64,000 nucleotides of DNA from Leptolinea sp. HRD-7 (GTDB lineage Bacteria; Chloroflexota; Anaerolineae; Anaerolineales; Anaerolineaceae). A program made the position numbers and the translations under genes. The notes below the pieces were generated by a model. That model was not told where the DNA came from, searched no databases, and saw nothing but the letters and a program-made list of their open reading frames with translations. Below, piece after piece: positions 35,501-44,643 of the stretch. Numbering within the stretch: position 1 is the stretch's first letter; every line of letters begins with the position of its first letter. The DNA lies in the NCBI GenBank assembly GCA_024363285.1, contig AP024710.1, forward strand, positions 2,946,001-3,010,000. Reading direction: 5' to 3'.

Positions 35501-37787
35501 CGAACCATCAATCCTTGAGAAAGTTCATACATCTCCCAAAAATAACGTTGAAAATCCGGTTACTACTATGTCCAATCTGATTACACAAAATCCATCCTTT
35601 TTCAAACATATTGAAGCTATTCAATCCGAGATAACCCGCATACACCGGCAGTTCCTTGAAAATGATCTTGAGTATTCCCGCGCATTCAGCAAATTGACGG
35701 AACAGGAATTGTCTCTGGCTGGCAGCCAGTCATCACCCCAATCCATGGAGCAGATCAATTCAGTATTGCAGACTCTTGACCGCAGCCTGGCGCAATTCCA
35801 TCAACATCAGGCCGAAACCACCCGCATTCATGAACAATATTTGAAAAACCAGTATGAAACAATTACCCGGCTGCTTTCCGTATCTCATGGTTTGAGTTTG
35901 GTAGAGCCAATTCCTACTGAACCTGAACCATTGTTACTGACTTCCACCAATAATCCGGAGAGAATAATTCCTTCAGTGTCAGAAATGCCAGAAATCCATT
36001 CTGGTGGGAACGGTCATAATGGACATAAATCCACAGTTGCTGTTGCGGTGAAAACAGAAAAGCAGGAACGAACGACCAGACAGGTCGAGCACATAGACCG
36101 TGACAATCTGAATAAAGCTCTGCTCAAAATTGTGAGTGAAAAAACCGGGTATCCATCGGAGATGCTCGAACTTTCAATGGATATGGAAGCTGACCTGGGA
36201 ATTGACTCGATCAAGCGCGTTGAAATACTGGGCGCGATGCAGGAGAAATTCCCGAACCTGCCGGCTGTGGACCCAACAGCCCTGTCTGACTTGCGCACAC
36301 TGGGGCAGATCGTGGATTATATGTCCAACTCAACCTCTGCCATGATTAATGATGTTACATCGATACCCTCTGTCGCCGGTAACGAAACAATAACTGAAAA
36401 GCTATCGGGATCATCCATCACTCTGGATGAGATCACCAGAACCCTGTTGAATATTGTCAGCGAAAAGACCGGGTATCCATCCGAGATGCTGGAAACCGGT
36501 ATGGACATGGAAGCTGATCTGGGAATTGACTCGATCAAGCGCGTAGAGATTCTGGGTGCCATGCAGGAGAAATACCCGCAACTTCCGGTTATCGATCCAG
36601 CCGCCCTTTCAGAAATGCGTACCCTGGAACAGATCATCCAGTTTATGACGTCCTCCGCGGCCCAATCTACTCATTCCGAATCAATACAACCAACAGCATC
36701 TCTCCCAAAAACCCACGAAATAACAGCCGATCCATCAAAGGGGAGCTCAACATCTTCTGATGATCTTAAAGAAACATTGATCGCGATCGTCAGTGAAAAG
36801 ACCGGTTATCCGTCAGAAATGCTGGAAACGGATATGGATATGGAAGCAGATCTGGGAATCGACTCTATCAAACGTGTTGAGATCCTTGGAGCGATGCAAG
36901 AGAAATTCCCCGAACTACCACCGGTTGACCCCGCGGCCCTTTCAGAGATGCATACACTGCAGCAAATCATCGACACTTTTTCCGGGTTGGACATACGCGC
37001 GGAGAAGAATCAGGAGAATAATGCTTCTGATGTTGATTATTCTCCGCTAGAAGCAGTCACTTTACCGCGCGGTTATGTAAATTTGAGAGCCATTCCATCC
37101 CCTGACCGATTGAATGTAAATATACCCAACGATACCTTCACACTGTTGACAGATGATGGAACAAATCTGACCCGGATTGTTGCCTCGAAATTGCTTCAAG
37201 AAGGACATAATGTGGCTGTCTTACGGCTGGCAGGAATAACGCCAAATGGCAGTCAACCACTCCCGAATGGAATTGAAAGCATAAATCTTGAAGACAATTC
37301 AGAAACCACCCTTACAGAAGCTTTGAATCGTCTTAATAACAACCATGGCAAGATTTCGGTGTTAATCCACCTTGATCCTACCCGCGCAAGTGGGTCGAAT
37401 CTCTCGGCTCAAGAGCAGACTATTGTGAAAAGTGTTTTCCTGTTAGCCAAACATTCCGCAGGTGATTTGACAGAATCCGCGTCAAAAGGTTTCTCGGCCT
37501 TCATGACCGTCACCCATCTTGACGGCCAGTTTGGTCTGTCTCAGACCTATTCCGCTGACCCTGTCAGCGGGGGACTGTTCGGCCTGATAAAAACGGTCGG
37601 ACTGGAATGGGGAGATGTGTTTTGCCGGGCTGTTGATCTGAAACCCGGGTTGGATGAAAAGACATCAGCTGAGATGATCATCGATGAATTGTATGACCCC
37701 AACCGCTTACTCACTGAAACCGGCTACACAGAATCCGGTCGGTTTACCCTTGTCATTACCCAACCGGAAATGGAAGGTGAAGCATGA
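32568..37787 (+). CDS. PfaA-like synthase: KS-AT-ACP-ACP-ACP plus N-terminal half of KR
   Basis: A 1739-residue iterative type I synthase subunit. The ketosynthase (about 13-475) has C216 in DAACASS, HGTGT and a late His in KSQIAHTKAAAG. The acyltransferase (about 585-905) has S687 in GHSFGE. A linker of about 250 residues with coiled-coil-like stretches follows. Three acyl carrier domains have phosphopantetheine serines S1214, S1322 and S1433 in the identical motif DLGIDSIKRVEILGAMQEK. The last 260 residues resemble the structural, non-catalytic half of a ketoreductase (GGLFGLIKTVGLEWGD). The catalytic half is on the next gene, which overlaps by 4 bases. GGAGG lies 7 bases before the ATG. 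Confidence 0.93.
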   Translation: MKSNSNMDKKLKTTPIAIIGISAIFPGATNKQEYWDNILNKIDTVTDVPATRWNIDDYYDPDPKAEDKTYCKRGGFIPDIDFDPAEFGLPPNLLEATDVSQLLGLVAARDCLEDAGYSDESRYSRENTGVILGMVGIGSKLVIPLMARLQYPVWDKVLKSYGIADEHRAGIIEKIKLAYPRWEENSFPGSIGNVVAGRIANRFNFGGTNCVVDAACASSLAAIRMAVGELIEGRADMMLTGGVDMDNSIGAYLCFSKTPAFSKGERVRTFDQDSDGMMVGEGIGMVLLKRLEDAKRDGDRIYAVIKGIGTSSDGRFKSIYAPRPDGQSLALSRAYDEAGFDPSTVGLIEAHGTGTMAGDPAEFQGLKDYFSEYVKEKQQIAIGSVKSQIAHTKAAAGVASLIKSALALHNKILPATINVQNPNPKLGVEESPFYINTEVRPWFRKGGNPRRVGVSSFGFGGTNFHVALEEYEEEHSTSYRNHSTPGIILLHAPTTDELIASILEWKDKLSGPASTVALNNLISTSSTSPIPLSDCRIGFTALDVNETISKLMTAVDLIRSKGNEESAEYPSGVYYRKEGIDPSGKVVALFPGQGSQYLNMGIELARNFPEVRQSFDSMNRLFEKNNEKPITDFIYPVPVFSETAKEKQTRDLTRTDYAQPAIGTFSVGLYQLLSRSGFKPDFAAGHSFGELTALWAAGVYSDDDYFFLARSRGKAMAPLSDPDFDAGTMLAVKGDVEKIREEIKKFPEIKLANWNSNSQAVIAGSKPAVAEIQKALAEKGYSVVPLDVAAAFHTPLVGHAQKPFASAIDQVMFKKPAVRVYSNTTGEKYPTDAESIKKILAGHILNSVLFQKEIETIYSDGGRVFVEIGPKNVLTNLVNTILDGKPHYAIALNGSSKKDSDRQYRDALTQLRVLGLSLDIRDPYVLETQPTAKKPSSVTIKLNGGLYLSQITRDAFQNAVSKKNNLSLHAGEINNMLSEPSILEKVHTSPKNNVENPVTTMSNLITQNPSFFKHIEAIQSEITRIHRQFLENDLEYSRAFSKLTEQELSLAGSQSSPQSMEQINSVLQTLDRSLAQFHQHQAETTRIHEQYLKNQYETITRLLSVSHGLSLVEPIPTEPEPLLLTSTNNPERIIPSVSEMPEIHSGGNGHNGHKSTVAVAVKTEKQERTTRQVEHIDRDNLNKALLKIVSEKTGYPSEMLELSMDMEADLGIDSIKRVEILGAMQEKFPNLPAVDPTALSDLRTLGQIVDYMSNSTSAMINDVTSIPSVAGNETITEKLSGSSITLDEITRTLLNIVSEKTGYPSEMLETGMDMEADLGIDSIKRVEILGAMQEKYPQLPVIDPAALSEMRTLEQIIQFMTSSAAQSTHSESIQPTASLPKTHEITADPSKGSSTSSDDLKETLIAIVSEKTGYPSEMLETDMDMEADLGIDSIKRVEILGAMQEKFPELPPVDPAALSEMHTLQQIIDTFSGLDIRAEKNQENNASDVDYSPLEAVTLPRGYVNLRAIPSPDRLNVNIPNDTFTLLTDDGTNLTRIVASKLLQEGHNVAVLRLAGITPNGSQPLPNGIESINLEDNSETTLTEALNRLNNNHGKISVLIHLDPTRASGSNLSAQEQTIVKSVFLLAKHSAGDLTESASKGFSAFMTVTHLDGQFGLSQTYSADPVSGGLFGLIKTVGLEWGDVFCRAVDLKPGLDEKTSAEMIIDELYDPNRLLTETGYTESGRFTLVITQPEMEGEA
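36108..36990 (+). repeat. Three tandem acyl-carrier-domain coding repeats
   Basis: Three near-identical DNA segments encode the ACP domains, with the modified serine codons at 36207, 36531 and 36864 (324 and 333 bases apart). Core stretches such as the codons for DLGIDSIKR are almost unchanged at DNA level, suggesting recent duplication or repeat homogenisation. The linkers between them differ. Confidence 0.85.
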
Positions 37788-39541
37788 AAAAGCCGATCAT
37801 TACAAAAGACTCCATCGTTCTGGTCAGCGGTGGAGGGCGAGGTATTACAGCAGAATGTGTAAAGGAGATGGCAAAAGAATATCCCTGCCATTACATTCTT
37901 TTAGGTCGATCAACACTGGATAAATTCTCAGATGATCCTTCGTTGATGAATAAATCAGACGCGGAAATAAAAAACTATCTTATACAAATGTGTGTCGCCG
38001 AAAGTAAAAAACCCACCCCTCAACATATAGAGAAGGAATTCAAACAACTACGGGCGAAACAGGAAATCATCTCCACACTGAAATTGCTTGAACAAAGCGG
38101 CGCCCGAGCGGAATATAAACCTGTAGATATTTCGGATTCCCACAGTGTGCAGTCTGCCGTAAAAGATGTGACACAACGGATTGGCCCCATCACCGGGATT
38201 ATTCATGGTGCTGGCACTCTGGCGGATAAACGAATTGAAAAGAAAACTCCCGAAGATTTTGAAAAGGTTGTGTCACCCAAAGTTGACGGATTGCGCAATT
38301 TGTTGGAGGCTGTACCGGCAACAAATCTGGATTTTCTTGTTTTATTCTCTTCCATCGTTGGTGTGTTTGGCAATATAGGTCAGGCTGACTATGCCATCGC
38401 CAATGAAGTGTTGAATAAGACAGCGTATAAGGTCAAACAGGAAAATCCGAATTGCCGGGTGTTGTCCGTCAACTGGGGACCCTGGGACACGGGCATGGTC
38501 ACACCGGAATTAGCCCGTGCTTTCGCGGAACGCAACATGCCGGTTATTCCCACTGAAGCAGGAACCCGAACGCTGGTCAACCTGCTTTCGGCTGAATATG
38601 CGGAAACCCGTGAACCGGTTCAGGTGGTAGTGGGTTCCATTCCCACTCGTCCTCCTGTAGCCCTTTCCGGCCATTTGAATACATATTACATCAACCGAAA
38701 ACTGGTTTTAGATAAAAACCCATTTTTGTTTGACCACAAGATAGGTGACAACCCGGTACTGCCGGCCACCTGTGCCGCCTCCTGGGTGGCCAGTGCCTGT
38801 GAACAGTTATATCCCGGATACTTTTTTAGCAAGATCGAAAATTATAAGGTTTTGAAAGGCATCGTTTTTGAAAGTCCGTCTGACCGCGTATACACCCTGG
38901 AACTTAAAGAAACTCAAAAAGACGAAACGGGCAGAATCCGTTTTGACGCCCGTGTAACCAGTAAAAATAAGAAAGGATTACCGGTTTTTCACTACAGCCT
39001 CAATGTGGAATTAGAACGGGAGCAGCCAATTTCTCCGGTCCATACCATAGCGTTACAAGAAATGACCGGAAATCAACTTCCCATTTCAGGAAGCAGTTTA
39101 TATGCTGACGGAACTTTGTTCCATGGGCCAAGCTTTCAAGGCGTAAAACGCGTTTTGCACATCAGTGAAGGAAGAATACTGCTGGAATGTAACCTTCCTG
39201 CGATCCCACCTGAAAAGCAGGGGCAATTCCCCACTCAGACCACCAATCCGTTCATCTATGACGCGATCGTGCAGTCATTATTGATATGGTCTCAGCAGTA
39301 CTATGAGTCCCCTTGCCTTCCTTCAGAATTAGAAAAGCTGGAACATTTCAAGGCGATTCCCTTCAACCATGATTGCCTTGTTGACATGCAGATCATTTCC
39401 CATTCCAGCACCCATGTGGTCGCGGATATCCGGGTAACAGACGTAAAAGGCAATGTTTATGTGGTCTTTCGGAACTTGAAAGGCACCATCAGTCCACTTC
39501 TCCGTCGGCTTATCGGGAAAAAGCCGGTTTCATCGAATTGA
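37784..39541 (+). CDS. Pfa-like KR-DH protein (ketoreductase and PKS-type dehydratase)
   Basis: The 585-residue protein starts with the catalytic ketoreductase half: NADPH loop SGGGRGITAECV and the Ser/Tyr/Asn site in LFSSIVGVFGNIGQADYAIANE (about 185-207). A double-hotdog dehydratase follows, with its His in FDHKIGDNPVLPAT (about 315) and the partner Asp in PFIYDAIVQ (about 490). In canonical PfaA these domains are fused to the ACPs; here they are a separate gene whose ATG overlaps the previous stop (ATGA). The KR fold is therefore assembled from two proteins. It reduces and dehydrates the beta-keto intermediate. Confidence 0.9.
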   Translation: MKKPIITKDSIVLVSGGGRGITAECVKEMAKEYPCHYILLGRSTLDKFSDDPSLMNKSDAEIKNYLIQMCVAESKKPTPQHIEKEFKQLRAKQEIISTLKLLEQSGARAEYKPVDISDSHSVQSAVKDVTQRIGPITGIIHGAGTLADKRIEKKTPEDFEKVVSPKVDGLRNLLEAVPATNLDFLVLFSSIVGVFGNIGQADYAIANEVLNKTAYKVKQENPNCRVLSVNWGPWDTGMVTPELARAFAERNMPVIPTEAGTRTLVNLLSAEYAETREPVQVVVGSIPTRPPVALSGHLNTYYINRKLVLDKNPFLFDHKIGDNPVLPATCAASWVASACEQLYPGYFFSKIENYKVLKGIVFESPSDRVYTLELKETQKDETGRIRFDARVTSKNKKGLPVFHYSLNVELEREQPISPVHTIALQEMTGNQLPISGSSLYADGTLFHGPSFQGVKRVLHISEGRILLECNLPAIPPEKQGQFPTQTTNPFIYDAIVQSLLIWSQQYYESPCLPSELEKLEHFKAIPFNHDCLVDMQIISHSSTHVVADIRVTDVKGNVYVVFRNLKGTISPLLRRLIGKKPVSSN

Positions 39542-39548
39542 GACTTAT

Positions 39549-41798
39549 ATGACAAAAAATAGCAATTCCACCCTGGCAGTTATCGGTATGGGCATCGCCG
39601 GCATTTCCTTCACAGGGATGGACCAATTCAGCTATGAAATTTATCGCGGAAGAAATTACACCGGAAATCCGCGAAAGTTATCCATGTCGGAAGCTTTTAA
39701 GAACACACTCGAACAAATCAGCCAAACAGCTGACATTCGAACAAATCCTCCATTGGTCGTGTTGATGAATGAACGACTGGTTGATTTGACAACATCCATT
39801 TTCCCACCGAACAGTGTCATATCCATGGCGGGAAGTTCTCTGGATGAAGTCATTAGCCAAACCACAAGCCTCCTACAGAAGCCCGAATGCCCGATTATTT
39901 TACTCATTGACCTTTACGACGATACAGATACAGTCTCGGCGCTACTACTCTCTCACAGGGATTTTTGTGAGGAAAACCATATCAAACCAGCCGGTAATCT
40001 TACACCATCTTCAGGTTATGAACGCGAACGAACGAACCTGATGGTAATCAACGGCAAAGTGCAGGAATTCATTCATAATCCGATCTCCCGTACTATGATC
40101 CCAACACCCCACGAAATGGATAGCCCATCCTGTGCTCTGGTAGATTCTATACCCGGTTTGTTCGCGGTTTTGAAACTATTAACCTGCCAGATCAATTACT
40201 TTATTCCGGGCGTCTTCGATTGGAGTGAAATCGATTCTGACGGGATTTGGTCATCCTCCGTTTTTTACGTCCCGGGAAATTCCCGGTCATGGTTTTCTCC
40301 GGCCAGTCAATCGGAATTATGTGGTTCAGTGGTGACGATTGCAGATTCTGGAAAATTGACTTTCATTAACCTGTGTACACCCGTTGACTTCAGCCAGAGT
40401 CACATAACCATGCCTTCCATGGAAGAATTATGTATATTCCCATTTGGTGGTAATTCCATCGAAGAGATACTTTCACAATTAGCCGCGTTTAAGAACACCA
40501 ACTTCTCCCGAGTGAATCTGCAGCAGGCAGCCCGTTTCCAGTACCGCCGTTGGCTGAAAGGTCAGTCAACCTTTTCGGCTTGCATTCTCGGCAATACTCC
40601 GGAAGATCTACTCCGAGAGATTGAATATGCCATTACCGGCATCCCTGAATCCGCCGAAAAATCAACAGATTGGAGGACACCAGCCGGTAGTACGTTCTCA
40701 CCTGTTCCACAGGGAAAAACCGGTTCAATCACTTTTGTGTATCCCGGCGCATTCAATTCTTATCCCGGGGTCGGCCAGGACCTGTTCAAGCTATTCCCTA
40801 TTCTATTCCGGCGGCTTTCAGAAATCAGCGAAAATATTGGTGACTTGATTAATGAACGTCAGTTATATCCCCGCCGGTTTGACCGCATCCTGCCGGCTGA
40901 TATGGAACAATTGGAAAAAGACCTTGTGTCTGATCCTCTTGCCATGTTGATCTCCGGCACCTGTCTGGCGGCAGTCTACACTTTTCTCCTTCGTGAAACC
41001 TTTGACCTCCACCCTTCTTCCTCGTTAGGCTACAGCCTGGGAGAGATCAGCATGATGTTTGCCAGCAGTGTTTGGACAAAAGCGGATGAGACCGCAAGAG
41101 CTCTCCGGAATTCACCTTTGTTTCATAATCGCATGGCTGGTAATCAGGATGCTGTTAGGGAATATTGGAGAAAAAACGGGAACTTTTCCGAATCTGCAGA
41201 CGGTCGGTTATGGGCGAACTTCATTCTAATGGCTTCGTATGACAAAGTGGCAAATGCCGTTCAGCAATTTGACCATGTCTATGTGACACATATCAATACA
41301 CCCCGCCAGGTGGTTATTGGTGGTCATCCAGATGAGTGCAGGCAATTGATATCGTCTATAAAATGCTCATCACTGGAAGCACCTTTCAATTACGCCCTTC
41401 ATTGCTCAGCAGTGGAATCAGAATTTGAAGCTCTTCGTGAATTACACTACTGGCCGGTCCAAAACCAACCGGGTATGACTCTGTATTCCGCCGCGACTAA
41501 TGCGCCGCTTTCGTTAGACCAGGAAAATATTGCCCGGCAGATCGCCTACGGGTTGTGCCACAGGTTAGACTTTCCCCGTCTTGTTGAAACCGCCTATGAC
41601 GATGGCGCTAGAATTTTTATCGAATTGGGTGCCGGCAGCAACTGCACCCGTTGGATCGATGAATCCCTCGCGGGGAAACCTCACATGGCTCTCTCAATCA
41701 ACCGAAAAGGAGTGGATGACCATGCATCCATTCTGCAAATGCTTGCGAGATTAATCACCCATGGTGTTCCAGTTAACCTCACACCGATTTTTGGATAG
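39549..41798 (+). CDS. PfaB-like protein: degenerate KS plus acyltransferase
   Basis: The 749-residue protein begins like a ketosynthase (LAVIGMGIAGISFTGMDQF) and retains a KS-end-like patch (DWSEIDSDGIWSSSVFYVPG), but the active-site Cys segment is missing, so the KS is non-catalytic. An acyltransferase domain occupies about 380-740, with the nucleophile S496 in GYSLGE and later HCSAVESEF. PfaB proteins have this arrangement, and in PUFA synthases PfaB influences the final product. It starts 7 bases after the KR-DH gene. Confidence 0.85.
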   Translation: MTKNSNSTLAVIGMGIAGISFTGMDQFSYEIYRGRNYTGNPRKLSMSEAFKNTLEQISQTADIRTNPPLVVLMNERLVDLTTSIFPPNSVISMAGSSLDEVISQTTSLLQKPECPIILLIDLYDDTDTVSALLLSHRDFCEENHIKPAGNLTPSSGYERERTNLMVINGKVQEFIHNPISRTMIPTPHEMDSPSCALVDSIPGLFAVLKLLTCQINYFIPGVFDWSEIDSDGIWSSSVFYVPGNSRSWFSPASQSELCGSVVTIADSGKLTFINLCTPVDFSQSHITMPSMEELCIFPFGGNSIEEILSQLAAFKNTNFSRVNLQQAARFQYRRWLKGQSTFSACILGNTPEDLLREIEYAITGIPESAEKSTDWRTPAGSTFSPVPQGKTGSITFVYPGAFNSYPGVGQDLFKLFPILFRRLSEISENIGDLINERQLYPRRFDRILPADMEQLEKDLVSDPLAMLISGTCLAAVYTFLLRETFDLHPSSSLGYSLGEISMMFASSVWTKADETARALRNSPLFHNRMAGNQDAVREYWRKNGNFSESADGRLWANFILMASYDKVANAVQQFDHVYVTHINTPRQVVIGGHPDECRQLISSIKCSSLEAPFNYALHCSAVESEFEALRELHYWPVQNQPGMTLYSAATNAPLSLDQENIARQIAYGLCHRLDFPRLVETAYDDGARIFIELGAGSNCTRWIDESLAGKPHMALSINRKGVDDHASILQMLARLITHGVPVNLTPIFG

Positions 41799-41804
41799 AT
41801 TCAC

Positions 41805-43088
41805 ATGACCACGATTAACCAGCAAACCATATGGAATAGATTCGCCGAAAACTCGGCCAATCACGCGAAGAACCTTGCAGATATTCAAATCAATCTTATG
41901 GAATCACGCCGGCTTGATCTGAATAGATTGGTGTCCCGGATCTCAAATGAGATTCCAGGGATAAATGCGGATCAAGGCAACGTTAAAAGGGTTCTTTATG
42001 AAACAGAGTGGTTAAGAGAATTTGCCCTGGGAGACATCACCCGATGCCTGGGTAAAGAGTTTTCTATTTATGCCGGCAGAAAAAGCCCGCGCATACCCAA
42101 TGGCGATCTTATGCTGATTTCCCGCATCCTTGAAATTGACGGAAAGCGAGGGGATTTCAACCGTCCATCCACAATAACTGCCGAATATGACGTCTCACCA
42201 GATGCCTGGTTCTTTTCTGACCGGGATGACGGAAATATTCCGGTTTCCATTCTGATGGAAATTGCACTGCAGCCCTGCGGTGTATTATCAGCATGGCTGC
42301 ATACCCAGCTTCGCTATCCGCAAATTGACTTCTCCTTCCGCAATCTTGATGGAACCATTACCATGCTGAATCCAGCCTTGATGGCAGGAAGAACAATTAC
42401 AACTCGTGCCATGTTGGAAAAAACCTCATTCAGTGGTTCAACGATCATCCAACATTTTAAATTCAGCCTGAGTTGTGACGGCCGGGACTTCCTCAAAGGG
42501 GAGACAACCTTCGGGTATTTCCCAGAAGCAGTTATGGCCGCTCAAACCGGTCTTGATAATGGCAGGTCAACAAATCCGAGGGAAGAAAACCCTGTATCCC
42601 AACCTGGGGGCACAAACGTCCCTATTCTTACTGATAAGCGGAATGTAGACATCCCAAGAAATAAACTCCGGATGATCGATACTGTCTCGATTGCCAGAGA
42701 CAGCCAATCAGGTCAATTGGAATATGTTATATCCAGTCGATATAACAACGCGTCTGACTGGTATTACTCCAACCATTTTTACGGCGATCCAGTTATGCCT
42801 GGTTCTCTGGGTGTGGAAACCATTCTTCAGGCTTTCTCAAGCGGTATCAAAGCCGCTTCCGGTAAAGCGGATACAGTCAGAATTGCCTGCGGGCATGAAA
42901 TGAAATGGAAATATCGCGGTCAGGTACTACCGACCAATAAAAAAATCTATGTTGACATACTGGTCACAGATGTCAAATTTGAAACATCCGGTACTTTATA
43001 TAGAGGCTCAGCCAATTTATGGGCAGATAACCTTCGGATCTATGAGATCCACAATATTGCCCTGATCCAATTGTCAAAGGAAGATTGA
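41805..43088 (+). CDS. FabA-type double-hotdog dehydratase (PfaC DH-DH part)
   Basis: The 427-residue protein has two hotdog domains like the paired dehydratase domains at the end of PfaC. The second (about 290-425) has the intact FabA motif with His: NHFYGDPVMPGSLGVETILQ. The first (about 60-250) has AWFFSDRDDGNIPVSILMEIALQPCG, where the usual His position is not occupied by His. The KS-CLF portion that precedes these domains in PfaC is absent. It should catalyse dehydration, perhaps with isomerisation, of the growing chain. It begins 6 bases after the PfaB-like gene. Confidence 0.88.
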   Translation: MTTINQQTIWNRFAENSANHAKNLADIQINLMESRRLDLNRLVSRISNEIPGINADQGNVKRVLYETEWLREFALGDITRCLGKEFSIYAGRKSPRIPNGDLMLISRILEIDGKRGDFNRPSTITAEYDVSPDAWFFSDRDDGNIPVSILMEIALQPCGVLSAWLHTQLRYPQIDFSFRNLDGTITMLNPALMAGRTITTRAMLEKTSFSGSTIIQHFKFSLSCDGRDFLKGETTFGYFPEAVMAAQTGLDNGRSTNPREENPVSQPGGTNVPILTDKRNVDIPRNKLRMIDTVSIARDSQSGQLEYVISSRYNNASDWYYSNHFYGDPVMPGSLGVETILQAFSSGIKAASGKADTVRIACGHEMKWKYRGQVLPTNKKIYVDILVTDVKFETSGTLYRGSANLWADNLRIYEIHNIALIQLSKED

Positions 43089-43089
43089 G

Positions 43090-44643
43090 ATGACACATTC
43101 AAAAATCGAAAGAATTCTTCTTCAGGATGAAACAACAATTCATCAATTGATGAAAACGGAAGAAGCTTTAAATCTTAATACGGATGTTACGTCGATAAGT
43201 GTATCAGCGTCACAAAAGCCGAATGGAATTTTTCTTTCGGCATTACCCTCATCTATTTTTGGCGACCCCGGCTTTTGCAATACGTACAGAACGAAATACG
43301 CGTTTTACGCCGGGGCTATGGCCAACGCAATTGCCTCTGTAGATATGGTCATTGCGTTGGGAAGACAGGGAATGATGGGCTCTTTTGGCGCCGCCGGACT
43401 GGTGCGTTCAAAATTGGAAACCGCGGTGGATCAAATACAAAAAGCGCTACCAGATGGCCCATACGCATTCAACCTGATCAATAGTCCGTATGAAGAATCT
43501 CTTGAACGAAACGCTGTCGAAGTTTACCTGGCAAAGAAGGTACGGGTAATTGAAGCCTCCGCATATCTGACCATGTCTCCCACTCTGGTCTGGTATCGGG
43601 CTGCCGGGTTAAGCAAGAATCCGGATGGTAGTGTAATGATCGGCAACCATATCATAGCCAAGGTTTCCCGTAATGAAGTGGCGGCGAAATTCATGGAACC
43701 CGCCGCAGAAAAAATGCTGACACAACTCGTTTCCGAAGGCCGCATAACCAGCGAACAGGCGGAATTAGCCCGGCTTGTACCCATGGCGGATGATATCACT
43801 GTGGAAGGTGATTCAGGCGGTCATACAGATAACCGCCCGCTCGTCTGCCTTTTGCCAACCATGCTGGCTTTACGTGATGAGATGCAAAGGAAATATAACT
43901 ACGCGCAACCTGTCAGGATAGGCGCCGGCGGCGGCATAAGTACACCTTCATCCGTTCTGGGAGCTTTCATGATGGGTGCCGCCTATGTCGTGACCGGCTC
44001 CATCAACCAGGCCTGTGTGGAATCAGGCGCATCAAAACATACCAAAGAACTACTCGCGCAAATCGGGATGGCGGATGTAGCCATGGCGCCTTCTGCGGAT
44101 ATGTTTGAGATGGGTGTAAAGGTACAGGTATTGAAGCGCGGTACCATGTTCTATATCCGCGCGTCGAAACTGTATGAAATCTATTCTAAATATGACTCGA
44201 TAGAAACCATTCCGCTGGATGAGCGTGAAAAGTTAGAAACTCAGATCTTCCAACGGAAAATGGACGATATCTGGCAGGAAACAATCAGATTCTTCAAAGA
44301 ACGTGATCCCAGACAGATTGAACAAGCGGAAAAGAACCCGAAGAAAAAGATGGCTCTTGTTTTCCGCTGGTATCTGGGGTTGTCATCCCGCTGGTCAAAT
44401 TCCGGAGAACCTGGCCGCGAAATGGACTACCAGATTTGGTGCGGCCCTTCCATGGGCAGTTTCAATGATTGGGCGCGTTCCACCTATCTCGCTCAACCAG
44501 AGAACCGCCATGTGGCAGATGTCACTGCGCATCTTTTTGCCGGCGCGGCATGGCAGTATCGTGTCCAACAATTGAAGCTTTCCGGCTTTGACCTTCCCGC
44601 GCGATATCAAAACTATTACCCGGAAGTTCCTCTGATTGAATAA
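43090..44643 (+). CDS. PfaD family enoyl reductase (nitronate monooxygenase-like)
   Basis: A 517-residue FMN TIM-barrel protein of the PfaD/2-nitropropane dioxygenase group, the trans-acting enoyl reductase of PUFA-type synthases. Typical blocks are FNLINSPYEESLERNAVEVY, EGDSGGHTDNRP (catalytic His region), IGAGGGISTPSSVLGAF and GAAYVVTGSINQACVESG. The C-terminal region, with WCGPSMGSFNDWARSTYL, is also standard. It lies 1 base after the DH gene, and its stop overlaps the PPTase start (TAATG). Confidence 0.94.
   Translation: MTHSKIERILLQDETTIHQLMKTEEALNLNTDVTSISVSASQKPNGIFLSALPSSIFGDPGFCNTYRTKYAFYAGAMANAIASVDMVIALGRQGMMGSFGAAGLVRSKLETAVDQIQKALPDGPYAFNLINSPYEESLERNAVEVYLAKKVRVIEASAYLTMSPTLVWYRAAGLSKNPDGSVMIGNHIIAKVSRNEVAAKFMEPAAEKMLTQLVSEGRITSEQAELARLVPMADDITVEGDSGGHTDNRPLVCLLPTMLALRDEMQRKYNYAQPVRIGAGGGISTPSSVLGAFMMGAAYVVTGSINQACVESGASKHTKELLAQIGMADVAMAPSADMFEMGVKVQVLKRGTMFYIRASKLYEIYSKYDSIETIPLDEREKLETQIFQRKMDDIWQETIRFFKERDPRQIEQAEKNPKKKMALVFRWYLGLSSRWSNSGEPGREMDYQIWCGPSMGSFNDWARSTYLAQPENRHVADVTAHLFAGAAWQYRVQQLKLSGFDLPARYQNYYPEVPLIE

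Noticed and set aside
37784-37787. Frameshift breaking a single PfaA gene
   Set aside because: The junction is a standard ATGA overlap with an in-frame stop and a start followed by a normal KR N-terminus. I keep it as a real split, with homologue comparison as the test.
32568-44643. Identification as an EPA or DHA synthase
   Set aside because: The KS-CLF domains of PfaC are missing and the KR is split; domain likeness alone does not give the product.
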